From contig OU744723.1 in NCBI GenBank assembly GCA_916613615.1, positions 61,884,239 to 61,948,238 of the forward strand: DNA of 64,000 nucleotides, written 5' to 3'. The notes beneath the pieces are model-generated. The model saw nothing but the letters and a program-made list of their open reading frames with translations, had not been told where the DNA came from and searched no databases. This DNA comes from Steromphala cineraria. Its lineage: Eukaryota; Mollusca; Gastropoda; Trochida; Trochidae. How positions within the stretch are numbered: position 1 is the stretch's first letter; the number at the start of each line of letters is the position of its first letter. A program made the translations under genes and the position numbers. Shown here piece after piece: positions 10,782 to 22,520 of the stretch.

Positions 10782-11998
10782 AACTAGATTAGCGTTTGCG
10801 GGATACCGCAAAAGCAGAGCAGCCCCGGAACTTTGGGTTTCGCCTTACCCTGTTCCGCCTTTTACGGGCCTCACCAAATTGGGAATTTTCTCGTGACCTT
10901 GACCTTTGACACTCAAGGTCACACAATCAATGAACACATTTCATTGAGTATAACATTATTGTAATGAAATTAAGTGTTAAAAATTAAATTAATCCATTTT
11001 CTCCATATATGTTGACCTTGCTGTGACCTTGACCTTCGACCACAAAACTTTTTTAAAATGTTGTACTTCTCAAGAGATAATATATACAAAATCTAAACTT
11101 CATAGCACAAAAACTTTTCAAGTTATTGTGTTTACAAGGAATTGCAATAACTCATATCTCATGACCTTGACCTTTGACCTTCTCGGTCACACAATAATTG
11201 AACACTTTTTATTGAGTATAACAATCATGTATTGATTAAAAGTGATCATAGTTAAAATTAAGCATTTTCGCTAAACCATGCTTAAGTCATGACCTTGCTG
11301 TGACCTTGACCTTTGTCAGATTGTAGCCAAAACCTTTTCAAAATTTTTTACTTTTCCAAGGATGATATATACCAAGTTAGAGCTTCATAGCACAAAAACT
11401 TTTCAAGTTACCGTGTTTACAAATAATTTTGTGGTGATTTTATAACTCGTGACCTTGACCTTTGAACTTAACATGTAGACATGTTCATGAGTTCTGAAAA
11501 GCTAAATGGGATAAAGTTATACCCCAATTTAGTGCATTTTGTAATAACTCATATCTCATGACCTTGACCTTTGACCTTCAAGGTCACACAATCATTGAAC
11601 ACTTTTCATTGAGTATAACAATCATGTATTGATTAAAAGTGTTCATAGTTAAAATAAAGCATTTTCGCTAAAACATGCTTACGTCATGACCTTGCTGTGA
11701 CCTTGACCTTTGACGGATTGTAGCCAAAACCTTTTCAAAATTTTTTACTTCTCCAAGGATGATATATACCAAGTTAGAGCTTCATAGCACAAAAACTTTT
11801 CAAGTTATCGCGTTTACAAGGAATTCTTAGAGTGAATACATAGCTCGTGACCTTGACCTTTGACCTTGAAAGTGAACGTGTCAAAATCGTTCCCCCGAGG
11901 TATGAGTAGTAAGGTATGAATAAGAGTTCTGGAAAGCTTAGGGGTAAAAAGTTATAGCTAGTAGTACGAGTGCGGCGGCGGCGGCGGCGGCGGCGGAC

Positions 11999-12029
<31 letters not shown>

Positions 12030-12083
12030 TGGAAACTTCACAAAAACTGATAGCAGCCCCGTCCTTAGACGGGGCTGCTAATA
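10782..12083 (+). mobile_element. Element family B, copy 1 (hairpin-ended, Helitron/HINE-like)
   Basis: The 5' end has AACTAGATTAGCGTTTGCGG. Within it TTTGCGG-GATA-CCGCAAA is a 7-bp hairpin, followed by AGCAGCCCCGGAAC. The body carries repeated GTGACCTTGACCTTTGACC blocks. Near the 3' end is a (CGG)n run (about 11971-12029). The end is a perfect 12-bp hairpin AGCAGCCCCGTC-CTTA-GACGGGGCTGCT at 12052-12079. After the hairpin both copies 1 and 2 read AA then T, so the element could end in CTAA before a T, as Helitrons do. Copy 2 is at 23790 and a 3'-truncated copy 3 at 34434. No Rep/helicase is encoded. Superfamily placement is inferred. Confidence 0.72.
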
Positions 12084-12505
12084 ACAATACCGAGTGTTGA
12101 TTGGTGGACAATGATCCTATCATTTGCCCTTATATTTGGTAAAACACAACATTAATTAATGAATATGTGGCAGTACTGAAATTGTATATATTTATTATGA
12201 CTAGTTACTCTAATTTAAGACAGTTAGAGTTGTGTTGTTTATAGTATTTTAGAAATATTATAGTGAAAGTCTAAAACAATCATCAAATTGCCAGTAAATG
12301 TCAGTGTCAATTGCCAGTGTAGGGCTTATTTATAAAATAAGTTATATTAGCAGCCACATATATTTTATATTTTACCATTTTTCGCTTGAAGAGCGACTCA
12401 AAATTAACTTGTCTGTTTGTGCCTTTTTGCAAGACATTGTGCCCTTTTCAAAAAGGATTGGCCCTGCCTTTTTTCAGCTTGGGAAAAAACTACATAACAT
12501 TGGTA
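12084..12505. other. Unique AT-rich spacer
   Basis: The sequence between family B copy 1 and the fold-back MITE shows no array and no recognisable exon. The frame 12298-12543 runs into the MITE end and is not supported. Confidence 0.45.
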
Positions 12506-13160
12506 TTAAAGGGGCAGTAGCACGTTTTTTTGTGGGAATATAAGGTGATGTCGGGAAAATGAAACTTAATGGTTCGAATTGAAAAACGATGCATTTGAAC
12601 TAAATGGAGCAGTAATACTCCAAGTATACGTAAAGTTTAGCCATGCGAGTCCTTCTTGTTACACAAAATGAATTAAAGGTGTTCACAAAAAATGGCCGCC
12701 GATGGATTTTATGTGACTAGGGATGATTGACTTGTGTAGTGAGATTATTGACACTGTCAAAATAATACATTAAATATTAACCTTCAATTATCAGTGAAAT
12801 ATTTAGAATATAAAATTATAAAAAGTTGTGGTACTACACCTTTAATGCTAACTAGCATGAATGTATGTATGTCTCTAAAGGCAGTATCCCTTTTTTTCAC
12901 TGACAACTGTACGTTAATGCTAAATCTATTATTTTTATGGTGTCAATAATCTTATTACTCAAACAAATCATCCATAGTCAGTGATCATATAAAGTCCATT
13001 GGTGACCATTTTTGTGTGATCACTTAAAAAATGGCTGAATTTTTTTAAATTTATTTCTGCTTAATTTAGTCTTAAGACATTTTCCTTCAACTGTAACCAT
13101 TTATTTTCATTTTCCGGACATCACTTTATATTCCCCATAAAAACATGCTACTAAGGCAGG
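12506..13160. mobile_element. Fold-back MITE, copy 1
   Basis: The left end TTAAAGGGGCAGTAGCACG, then GGGAATATAAGGTGATGTC, is matched in reverse complement by the right end (GACATCACTTTATATTCCCC then ATGCTACT near 13100-13152) for about 75 bp. The inner segments are also complementary: GGTGTTCACAAAAAATGG on the left, CCATTTTTGTGTGATCAC on the right. The whole element could fold into one long hairpin. TTAA at the left edge may be a target site. The right terminus is worn. There is no coding capacity. Confidence 0.75.
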
Positions 13161-13218
13161 AACGTATGTAAACCACAAGAGCTTTTACTGTCTAATCCTG
13201 CAGGATGATTTGGAGTTC

Positions 13219-13320
13219 AGCACCAATTTCAAGAGTATTTCACTTACATCACAGCTACAAGTAATATTGCAGGGAGAAAGACGTAACATAATTGGAACAG
13301 CTGGAACTTGCGAACCATAG
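13219..13320 (+). repeat. SINE-like dispersed fragment
   Basis: TTTCAAGAGTATTTCACTTA followed by a GCAGGGAGAAAGACG-type segment recurs at 41098-41170 (TTTCAAGAGTATTTCACTTA, GCAGGGAGGAAGCC). The wording matches the conserved core of a mollusc dispersed SINE-type repeat. Only the core is present. Confidence 0.5.
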
Positions 13321-13329
13321 GAGTGTATA

Positions 13330-14210
13330 CCGTCTAGTCGGCTCCAAGACGTTTTCTTTTCTTGAAGGTGTTACTACACGGAGCTCGTTCTCATAGGTTT
13401 GAAAACAATATCTGTAAATATACAATTTTGTGGATTCTGCCAGAATTAAAACTCTTTTCATCAAAGTCTGGCGTCGTCAAAATTTGGTATTCTGTCAAAA
13501 TTGAAATAGGGGTCCAAAAGCGTAAAGTACCAAATATGAAATTGGTTGATTTTAGATAATTATCATCATTAACTAAACACTGTCACAGGCAGATGTTTCT
13601 TATAAGAAACTCAGCTCCAATGCCTTCACATTACATCATAAATCTCATTGAGATAAGATCAAGCATTTCATTCAAGTTTAAAATACCAACTTCAGATGTG
13701 TATTTTAAGATCAATGATGGATCTACCTGGCTATATAAAAATTTTGGCCGATGTTAGATCTCATTTAAATGATATTGTATGGGGTTACATCCGACAAATT
13801 ACATGGGTAATGTATGACAAAGAAGTATTGACTGTAATATTTCAGTAATAAAAATGTCAAAGGAAAACTCAGAAATCCACATAAAAAGTTTATTTCATTA
13901 TAACTCAACTTAAAATTCAAGTTTAAAGATGCAGCACGACGTTTTCAATGAAATACAGATGATATATCTCACTCAAATGCCTGACATAAGTTTGAGCTTA
14001 TAAGTGATAATATGAGTAACACTGTTAAGTATTCACGTTTTTCCCTCTGAAGATAATGTTTTGCATGACCTGTTATTCATTGGGAGAAACTTTGAAGAAA
14101 CAAAATTGCAAAAATGTGCTACTGTCGCTATAACAGACAACTGTTTCTCAATCATACTATCAGTAAAGAATTGCAATTACAGTTCTGCCTCAAGTCTTGG
14201 AAATATCATA
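13330..14210. other. Unique sequence, nothing recognised
   Basis: Short frames on both strands at 13255-13559 overlap the SINE-like fragment and show no motif. The rest lacks exon or repeat structure. Confidence 0.4.
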
Positions 14211-14214
14211 TGAA

Positions 14215-16255
14215 AAGAAAGCCATTGGCTCTGTAGCCCACCAGGGGTACTATCTTATTTTGCTTTAGGGTGTGGCAGAGTGATTTTGGACATTTGTAAT
14301 CAATTCAGAAAAGGAAATTCCTTAACAACTCAAGAATATACAGGCATGGGCTCTGTAGCTCATCATACTTTTGATGGAAATAGCTTTTAAGGCTTTTGAC
14401 CCCTGTGACACCACATGTTGGGTCTACAATCTACAATTTAGAATCCCCATTGGCCAAGGGTCTACACAAAACTGTTCAGCTCTCTAGACCTTTTTGAACT
14501 GGAGGAGAAAATGAAAATAAGGTTTTAGGTTTTGACCCTTGTGACCGAATTTGGGGCCATGGGGTCACAACAATTACAATTTAGAATCCTCATTGGCCAA
14601 GGGGTCTACACACAACTTTTCAGCTCTCTAGACTTTTGGAACTGGAAAAGATGAAAATAGGGTTTAAAGGTTTTGACCCCTGTGAGCCCATTTGAGGTCA
14701 AGGGGTCACCAAACTTAAATTAAAATTAAAACTAAAATTTAGAATCCCCATTGGGCAAGGAGTCTACACATAACTTTTTTCATCTCTTTGACCTTAGGCC
14801 CTTATTAGGGGTCACAGGGCCATCAAAGCTACAATTAATAATCCTCACTAGCCAAGGAGTCTGTACACAAAAATAGAACTAGTGGCTCTGTAGTTCATCA
14901 GGCTACAATTTTGCTTTTAGGGTTGCATATGCTGTTCCACCTTACTCGGGGCCACAGGAGTCTGTAGACAAGGCTTCAGCTTTCTAGGCCTTATGGGGGG
15001 TCACCAAAGGTTACAATTTATAATCCTCACTAGTCAAGAAGTCTGTACACAAAGTTTCAGCTTTCTGGGCCTTATGAATTTTGAGAAGAAATCGAAATTC
15101 CACAAAGTTTACGGACGGACGGATGGATGCCAGACACCATGCCATGCCATAAGCACATCAGTGGGTCTGATTAAGAAGGTTGAAATAGGTTTTCAGGTCG
15201 TGACCCCGGTGACCTCTTATTTGGAGTCAGGTCACCAAAACTATAGATCAGGATCTCCATTAGCCAAGGTGCCTGTAGAGCTTTCTAAAACCAGTGGTTC
15301 GGGAGAAAAAGAGGAAAATAGGTTTTTAGGTCATGACCCCTGGTGACCCCTTATGTGGGGTCATTGGGTCACGTAATCTACAATTTAGAATCTTCATTGG
15401 CTCAGGAGTCTGCACATATAAGTTCAGCTCTCTAGACCTTTTGGAACTTAAGATGAAAATAGGTTTTTAAGGTTGTGACCCTATTTGGGGTCACAGGGTC
15501 ACCAAAGTTACAAATTAGATTCCCCATTGTCCAGGAGTCTGCACATATCATTTTTAACTCTCTACTCCTTTTGGAACTGGAGAAGAAGATGAAAAAAGGC
15601 TTTTAAGGCTGTGACCCCTGTGACCCTATTTGGGGCCACGGGGTCACCAAAGTTACAAATTAGAATCCCCATTGTGCAAGGAGTCTGCCATATCATTTTT
15701 AACTCTCTAGTCCTTTTGGAACTGGAGAAGATGAGAATTGGTTTTTAAGGTTGTGACCCCTGTGACCCTATTTGGGGTCACAGGGTCACGAAATCTACAA
15801 TTGAGAATCCCCATTGGTCAAGGAGTCTGCACATATCATTTATTAACTCTCTAGTCCTTTTGGAACTGGAGAAGAAGATGAAATATGTTTTTAAGGTTGT
15901 GACCCCTGTGACCCTATTTGGGGTCACAGGGTCACGAAATCTACAATTAAGAATCCCCATTGGTCAAGGAGTCTGCACATATCATTTATTAACTCTCTAG
16001 TCCTTTTGGAACTGGAGAAGAAGATGAAATAGGTTTTTAAGGTTGTGACCCCTGTGACCCTATTTGGGGTCACAGGGTCACCAAAGTTACAAATTATAAT
16101 CTCCATATGCTAAGGTACCTGTACACAAAAGTTCAGCTCTCTAGTTTTTATGGTTCATGAGGAGAAGTCGAAAGTGTCAAAAGTTTACTGACGGACTCAG
16201 GACGACGGGCCATGCCATAAGCCCATCTGGACTTTCAGTCCTGATGAGCTAATAT
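14215..16255 (+). repeat. Composite element family A, copy 2 (GACCCC-type monomers)
   Basis: It begins AAGCCATTGGCTCTGTAGCC and ends near TCAGTCCTGATGAGCTAA. It holds about a dozen monomers of 120-150 bp with GACCCCTGTGACCCTATTTG then GGGTCACAGGGTCACC. A (GGAC)-type stub precedes the GCCATGCCATAAGCCC block. Monomers at 15730-16090 are near identical, a recent local duplication that produces two almost identical 60-codon minus-strand frames. Confidence 0.8.
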
Positions 16256-16790
16256 GTTTTTAGGATGCGCCTCCCGAGGCCCTTATTAGCGACCACAGGG
16301 CCACCAAAGCATTTACTTCTGGAGAAGAAGATGAAAATAGGTTTTAATCGCGTGGTCCCTCTGGCCCTTCATAGGGGCCAACGGGCCACCAAAGCTACAA
16401 TTTATAATCCCCACTAGTCAAAGAGTCTTACACAAAGTATAATCATTCTAGGCCTTATGGTTCTGGAGAAGAAGTCGAAATTCCACAAAGTTTACGGACA
16501 GACGGACATGCCATGCCAAATGAGCTTAAAATGTAAAAACATAGCTGTTGGCTCAGCCTTAATATTCTCTCTTTCAGCCTTAATATTCAACTTTCTAGAC
16601 CTTATGCTTCTGAAGATGATGATGAAAATTATTTCAAGAGGGTGGCCTCTGGTGCTTATTTTGAGCCCGAGGGCCACTAAAGTTACAATGCTTCCGGAGA
16701 AGATGGTTTAAATAGATACTAAAAGCGTAGTCCCTGTGACCCGTAGTAGGGGCCACAGGGTCACCAAAGCTTTAGATAATAATCTTCACT
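16256..16790 (+). repeat. Family A monomers without a 5' end
   Basis: This is a run of three or four diverged monomers (GGCCCTTATTAGCGACCACA, GAAGAAGATGAAAATAGG). It directly follows copy 2, with an internal GGACAGACGGAC stub near 16493. It looks like a 5'-truncated second copy. Confidence 0.65.
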
Positions 16791-18012
16791 ACAGTATTCA
16801 CTTCATTTCCTATGTATGTTCAAATAAGTTTTACCCAATTTCAAGTGTTCCCAATGATATGTGTATATAACTGGTTACCAAACCCTTAAAATCTTGTCTT
16901 TCGATTCTAGTAACATTAGCTTTATCACTTTCTGTGAAATGGTTTCTTTCTAGGGTACTTTGTATAAATGTTTCTTTAAATCGCAACATTAGTGTGTGGA
17001 GATTGTTTGGTTTAAAATATATATAAAATAAAAATAATGAGCGCCATCAGTGTTTTAGTTTCTATTCAAGAAAAGGGGAGACAACCCCTTGTTGACCTAG
17101 AATACCAGACGGACTGAGGGGAAGCTGTATTTGTACCACAGTGAGGAATACCATTCAAGAGTCAGTAACCTGCAAAGGTTGGTGTGATTCTTTACCAGAA
17201 GATATCCTCAGTGTGGTAGCAGAAGCGGGACGTGGAATCCTTAATACAGTACTTAAAGTTTGTGCAACTGAGTAAACGAGTGCAACTGAGTTAGTTTGTG
17301 CAACAGAGTTAGTTAGTGTAAACTCAATGGACAGGAATGGACAGCAACAATCTGCTCTGGAGAGAATGTCTGTTAGTGAACCAAGGAAACACATACTAAT
17401 TAAGGTGGCAATGCTTAATAACATATTCTAGTCTGCCAAGTTGGCTTCAAGTCTTGACTGACAACAATCATGGCCAAATCCTTCACCACATCCGTTGACC
17501 AATTGCAACTCTTGCAGGAATAATGCCCCCTGGAGGTGATTCAAGGCGGCAGTGAAATGCCGCCAATGCCGAAGCCCTTCCCCTGGATCTAGTGTTAAGT
17601 TGAAGCCATCATAGTGCAACAGGAGGTTTGAAGTGTCCAGATTGAAAGGGAGCAGGAGACACGAATTGGAAATGGAAACCAGCTGGTGGCCACAACATAC
17701 AGCATACAGCAGTCAAGGCAAACGTGGCTAAGCCCTAGGAGGAGGTTACCAGGAGTCAAACTTTGGTATCTGGATGGTATCATTGGATGCAAACACATCC
17801 GCCATACAATCAAAATCCAAAATTCAGTTATCAAGAGCCTAAGGGTCTGGTATATCTAGATCAACAAGTGGTGAGACAAGGGTTATGTACAATTTGCTTT
17901 TGTTTGGGCTTAAACTATGTGGTCATATGTATGAGAAATGTTTTCTTGTGTGTAAATTAAAATATGTCAATTTAAATCATAATACAACAAGTATTTGTCA
18001 CAAAGGTGACAT
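16791..18012. other. Non-repetitive sequence of unknown origin
   Basis: The stretch is richer in GC than its surroundings between 17100 and 17850 and keeps several open frames on the minus strand (17155-17424, 17428-17619, 17595-17834) and one on the plus strand (17763-17960). I recognise no domain. It could be a decayed transposon coding region or a host pseudogene. A CAACTGAGT direct repeat recurs three times at about 17265-17312. Confidence 0.35.
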
Positions 18013-18854
18013 GATCCCCCGCCGCAAATTGATGTTAACAACAAGAAGCTGGACGGACGTACGGAGCGGAATACTATGTCCCCCGTGAAGACTCAAGGTT
18101 AATGGGTTCATGAGATATGGCGCTAACAACATTTTCAAAACTGGTCAAAGTCTCGCCGTGACCTTGAAAATGAGGTCAAGGTCACCGAAAACTTTTCAGG
18201 TCTGCGTATTCCCCAGATGAAGACTGGTACCAAGTTTGAAGATGCTTGGTTGAGCGGTTCATTAGATATTGCGTTGACAACATTTTTAAAACTCGTCAAA
18301 GTCTCGCCGTGACCTTGAAAATGAGGTCAAGGTCACCGAAAACTTTTCAGGTCTGCGTATTCCCCAGATGAAGACTGGTACCAAGTTTGAAGATTCTGGT
18401 CTGCGTATTCCCCAGATGAAGACTGGTACCAAGTTTGAAGAATCTAGGTTGAGCGGTTCATTAGATATCGCGCTAACAACATTTTCAAAACTGGTCAAAG
18501 TCTCGCTGTGACCTTGAAAATGAAGTCAAGGTCACCGAAAACTTTTCAGGTCTGCGTATTCCCTGGATGAAGACTGGTACCAAGTTTGAAGATTCTAGGT
18601 TGAGCTGTTCATTAGATATCGCGCTAACAACATTTTCAAAACTGGTCAAAGTCTCGCTGTGACCTTGAAAATGAAGTCAAGGTCACCGAAAACTTTTCAG
18701 GTCTGCGTATTCCCCAGATGAAGACTGGTACCAAGTTTGAAGATTCTAGGTTGAGCGGTTCATTAGATATCGCGCTAACAAGAAGCGGGACGGACGGACG
18801 TAAGGAGCTGAATACTATATCCCCCGCTTCGCGCTAAACGCGCGGCGGGGGATA
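18013..18854 (+). mobile_element. Element family C: 151-bp tandem monomers with GC-rich terminal hairpin
   Basis: About four monomers, 151 bp apart, carry GTCTCGCCGTGACCTTGAAA and GAGGTCAAGGTCACCGAAAA, with one extra 48-bp partial duplication near 18393. The 3' end has a GGACGGACGGACG run and then the hairpin TATCCCCCGC (18818-18827) / GCGGGGGATA (18845-18854), followed by AAAAATAGAGC of family A. The left edge carries GATCCCCCGCCGC. It is non-coding. The architecture parallels families A, B, D and E. Confidence 0.7.
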
Positions 18855-18856
18855 AA

Positions 18857-19428
18857 AATAGAGCAGGTGGCTCTGTTGCTCATCAAGCTTCATATAAATT
18901 GTGCTTTAGGGGGTGGCAAATGTGGTTCCCCCCTTACTTTGGACCACAGGGTCACAAAATGTACAATTTGGAATCCTTATCTAACTTAGGAATTTGCACA
19001 CAAAGTTTCAGCTTTCTAGGCCTGATGTTTCTTGAGAAAAAGATGAAATAATGTTAAAGGGTGTGGCCCCTGAGGCCCTTACTAGGGGCCACAGAGCCAC
19101 AGACCAAAAAGGGTATCAATCAAAATCCTCACTGGTCAAAGAGTATATTCACAAGGTTTCAGCTTTCTAGGCATTTACTTCTGGAGAAGAAGATGAAAAT
19201 AGGTTTTAATCGCGTGGCCCCTCTGGCCCTTAATAGGGGCCAATGGGTCACCAAAGATACAATTTATAATCCTCCCTAGTCAAGGAGTCTGTATACAAAG
19301 TTTCAGCTTTCTAAGCCTTATGGTTCTAGAGAAGAAGTCGAAATTCGTCCAAATTTAAGGACGGGAGGACGGCGGACACTGTGCCATGCCATAAGCCCAT
19401 CGGGCCTTACAGACCAGATGAGCTAAAA
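18857..19428 (+). repeat. Composite element family A, copy 3
   Basis: It begins ATAGAGCAGGTGGCTCTGTT directly after the family C hairpin and TAAAA. It ends GGCCTTACAGACCAGATGAG. It has two monomers plus a GGACGGGAGGACGG stub. Confidence 0.75.
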
Positions 19429-19681
19429 AGAGTGTTTTGATTAAAATAATTATGGTAATAAGTACCCCAGAGAGAACCCTTCTAAAAAGGACATTAAGTT
19501 CTTAAGATGAAAATATGTTTAAGGGCGTGGCCCTAAGGCCATCAAAGCTAAAATTGTATCTTATCGTCAGCTTCCTAGGCCATATGCTCCTGGAGAAGAG
19601 GTCGAAAATGCACCAAGTTAACAGACGGACGGATGGACGAACCAAATATAAAGATATAAACTGTTGCCAAGGAAATAAAAA

Positions 19682-20520
19682 ATAGAGCCAGTAGCTCTGT
19701 GGCTCATCAGGCTTCATTTCAATTTTGCTTTATGGTGTGGAAAATGTGAAATTAGGTTAAAGGGTGGGGCCCCTGAGGCCCTATTAGGGGCCACAGGGCC
19801 ACAAAAGCTATCAATCATAATCCTCACTAGTCAAAGAGTATGTTCACAACGTTTCAGCTTTCTGGGCCTTTTGCCCCTGGAGCAGATGATGAAAATAGGT
19901 TTTGAAGGCATGGCCCGGGGTCAATTGGCCACCAATGCTACAATTTATTATCCTCACTAGTCAAGAGGTCTGTACAAAAACAGGGTCATATAATTGATAA
20001 ATTAATTCAACATTAGTTGAGGAATTTGTACGAGCTTACAAGGCGTTTTGCTTCTTGAAGAGATATAGTAAAAATAGGTTATAAGGGAGTGGCTCAGAGG
20101 GTGATCACATCTATAAAATATATTCTCATTCAGTTTAAAGAGATTTTAAGGTTTTCGGCTTCCTTGGCCTTTTCATTATTGAGAAGATGATGAAGATAGG
20201 GTTGTGCCCCTGTGGACTTTATTGCTGGTCACAGAGTCACTACAGCTATAAACTATCATCCATTTCAACTACTGAGTCTGTACACAAGATTTTCATTATT
20301 GGGAAGATGATGAAGATAGGGTTGTGCCCCTGTGGCCCTTTCTGCTGGTCACAGGGTCACTACATCTATAAACTATAATCCATTTCAGCTACTGAGTCTG
20401 TACACAAGATTTTCATTATTGGGAAGATGATGAAGATAGAATCTTAGGGTTGTGCCCCTGTGGCCCTTATTGCTGGTCACATGGTCACTACATCTATAAA
20501 CTATCATCCATTTCAGCTAC
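19682..20520 (+). repeat. Composite element family A, copy 4 (3' truncated)
   Basis: It begins ATAGAGCCAGTAGCTCTGTG. After diverged monomers it runs into three close copies of a shorter unit of about 124 bp (TGTGCCCCTGTGGCCCTTTC, GGAAGATGATGAAGATAG) at 20180-20520. The usual 3' block is missing, so the copy ends inside the array. Confidence 0.65.
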
Positions 20521-20640
20521 TGAGGCAAACACCATGCTATAACAGACAATCAACATCACAGATCGGATGAGCTTTTCAATACTCATTACCATCAAGAGCT
20601 GTGACTCAATACCATCCCCCACAGTTCCCGCGTAGGACTT
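20494..20640 (-). CDS. Candidate exon, hypothetical protein
   Basis: On the minus strand TTCTTTTCTTTTATTAAG resembles a splice acceptor. It is followed by an open frame containing SYAGTVGDGIESQLLMVMSI and then a hydrophobic LIRSVMLIVCYSMVFA stretch. No domain is recognised. It may belong with the exon at 20822-21083 on the same strand. The support is an acceptor-like signal and an open frame only. Confidence 0.25.
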   Translation of the reverse strand, partial: KSYAGTVGDGIESQLLMVMSIEKLIRSVMLIVCYSMVFASVAEMDDSL

Positions 20641-20821
20641 AATAAAAGAAAAGAACAAGCTTGCAGTGAACAATGCAAGACCTGACAATCACTAACTCTG
20701 GTTCTTTGTAAAGACTGTACGCCTGTCACTTCTATCAAAAATAGTTAGACATTTGCATATACATCACAATACATTTACGCCTCCTTGCCCTCTTTGATAA
20801 ATTAATCCCAGTTCTTCGAGT

Positions 20822-21083
20822 TTATGAGTTCAAATATGACAGCATCAAAACAATTTGTCGGAGGTCAGCGCTGAATATATCATTGTCCTTCATCCTTGTG
20901 AGGTTGTACACAGTTGAAATCAGTCCTTGATCAACCATTGATGATATCCTGTCCAGACAGCAATATATCCTCGGTAAACCGTTCCAAAGCACATTCAGAC
21001 AGGTCAACAAGATATCCTCGGTAAACCATTCCACGACATTCAGGCAAGTTCCAAGTTCTTCAGACTCTATCAGATGATCCAAC
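20822..21083 (-). CDS. Candidate terminal exon, helical-repeat-like hypothetical protein
   Basis: On the minus strand a strong acceptor-like TTTTTATTTTTAATTTCAG precedes an 86-codon frame ending in TAA. The C-terminal half (MVDQGLISTVYNLTRM, then DIFSADLRQIVLMLSYL) has the amphipathic look of armadillo/HEAT-type helices. A segment of about 50 bp that encodes CLNV...TED is duplicated, and the second copy is shifted by one base, so this may be a damaged exon. The upstream exon was not identified. No family name can be given. Confidence 0.35.
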
Positions 21084-21350
21084 CTGAAATTAAAAATAAA
21101 ATGTCAAAAATGTTTTTCAAAATGGCAACCTGTCCTCACCAAGCTGATAACGAGTTGTCATTCCTTATACATATTGATACTTTGATAACGCGTTGTCATT
21201 CCTTATACATATTGATACTTTGTTACCAATCTAGGAATTATGCAGGGTGCTTTTAATCATTTCCTTTCAATGAAGCTATGATAGATTCTTGCATCACTTT
21301 CCTATCTGTTACGGTTCTGGACAAGTATACAATGACATTGTTTATGATAA

Positions 21351-22520
21351 AAATAGAGCCATTGGCTCTGTAGCTCATCAGGCTGTATATTTGATTTTGC
21401 TATAGGGTGTGGCCAATGTGTTTCCCCCCTTAGTAGGGGCTACAGGGTTACAAAATCTACAATTATTAATCTTCACTAGTCAAGGAGTCTGTACACAAAG
21501 TTTCAGCTTTCTAGGCCTTATTGTTCTGGAGAAGAAGATGAAAATAGGTTTTTAGGGTGTGGCCCCTGTGGCCCTTATTAGGGGTCACAGGGCCACCAAA
21601 GCTACAATTTATAATCCTCACTAGTCAAGGAGTCTGTACACTTAGTCTAAGGTTTCTAGGCCTAATGCTTCTAGAGAAGAAGATGAAAATAGGTTTTTAG
21701 GGCGTGGCCCCTGTGGCCCTTATTAGGGGTCACAGGGCCACCAAAGCTACAATTTATAATCCTCACTAGTCAAGGAGTCTGTACACAAAGTTTCAGCTTT
21801 CTAGGCCTTATGGTTCTGGAGAAGAAGATGAAAATAGGTTTTAAGGGCTTGGTCCCTGTGACCCTTATTAGGGCCACAGGGCCACCAAAGCTACAATTTA
21901 TAATCCTCACTAGTCAAGGAGTCTGTACACTTAGTCTAAGGTTTCTAGGCCTAATGCTTCTAGAGAAGAAGATGAAAATAGGTTTTTAGGGCGTGGCCCC
22001 TGTGGCCCTTATTAGGGGTCACAGGGCCACCAAAGCTACAATTTATAATCCTCACTAGTCAAGGAGTCTGTACACCAAGTTTAAGCTTTCTAGGCCTTAT
22101 AGTTCTGGAGAAGAAGATGAAAATATGTTTTAAGGGCTTGGTCCCTGTGGCCCTTATTAGGGGTCACAGGGCCACCGAAGCTACAATTTATAATCCTCAC
22201 TAGTCAAGGAGTCTGTACACAAAGTTTCAGCTTTCTAGGCCTAATGCTTCTAAAGAAGAAGATGAAAATAGCTTTTTAGGGCGTGGCCCCTGTGGCCCTT
22301 ATTAGGGGCCACAGGGCCACCAAAGCTACAATTTTTAATCCTCACTAGTCAAGGAGTCTGTACACCAAGTTTAAGTTTTCTAGGCCTTATGGTTCTGGAG
22401 AAGAAGTCGAAATTCCACAAAGTTTACGGACGGACGGATGTACGGATGGATGGACGGACGGACGCCGGACACCATGCCATGCCATAAGCCCATCGGGCCT
22501 TACAGGCCAGATGAGCTAAA
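21351..22520 (+). repeat. Composite element family A, copy 5 (near-consensus)
   Basis: It begins AAATAGAGCCATTGGCTCTG and ends CCTTACAGGCCAGATGAGCT. It has seven monomers at exact 145-bp spacing (GAAGAAGATG at 21531, 21676, 21821 and so on). Near the end are (GGAC)n/(GGAT) repeats and CCATGCCATGCCATAAGCCC. Monomers alternate between two types (GCTTCTAGAGAAG and GGTTCTGGAGAAG), a dimeric higher-order pattern. This is one of the best copies for deriving a consensus. Confidence 0.88.

Noticed and set aside
11938..12123. Minus-strand frame with a long Ala run
   Set aside because: It is the (CGG)n tract of family B read as codons, with no gene context.
15778..16106. Two near-identical 60-codon minus-strand proteins
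   Set aside because: They are neighbouring family A monomers read in the same frame.
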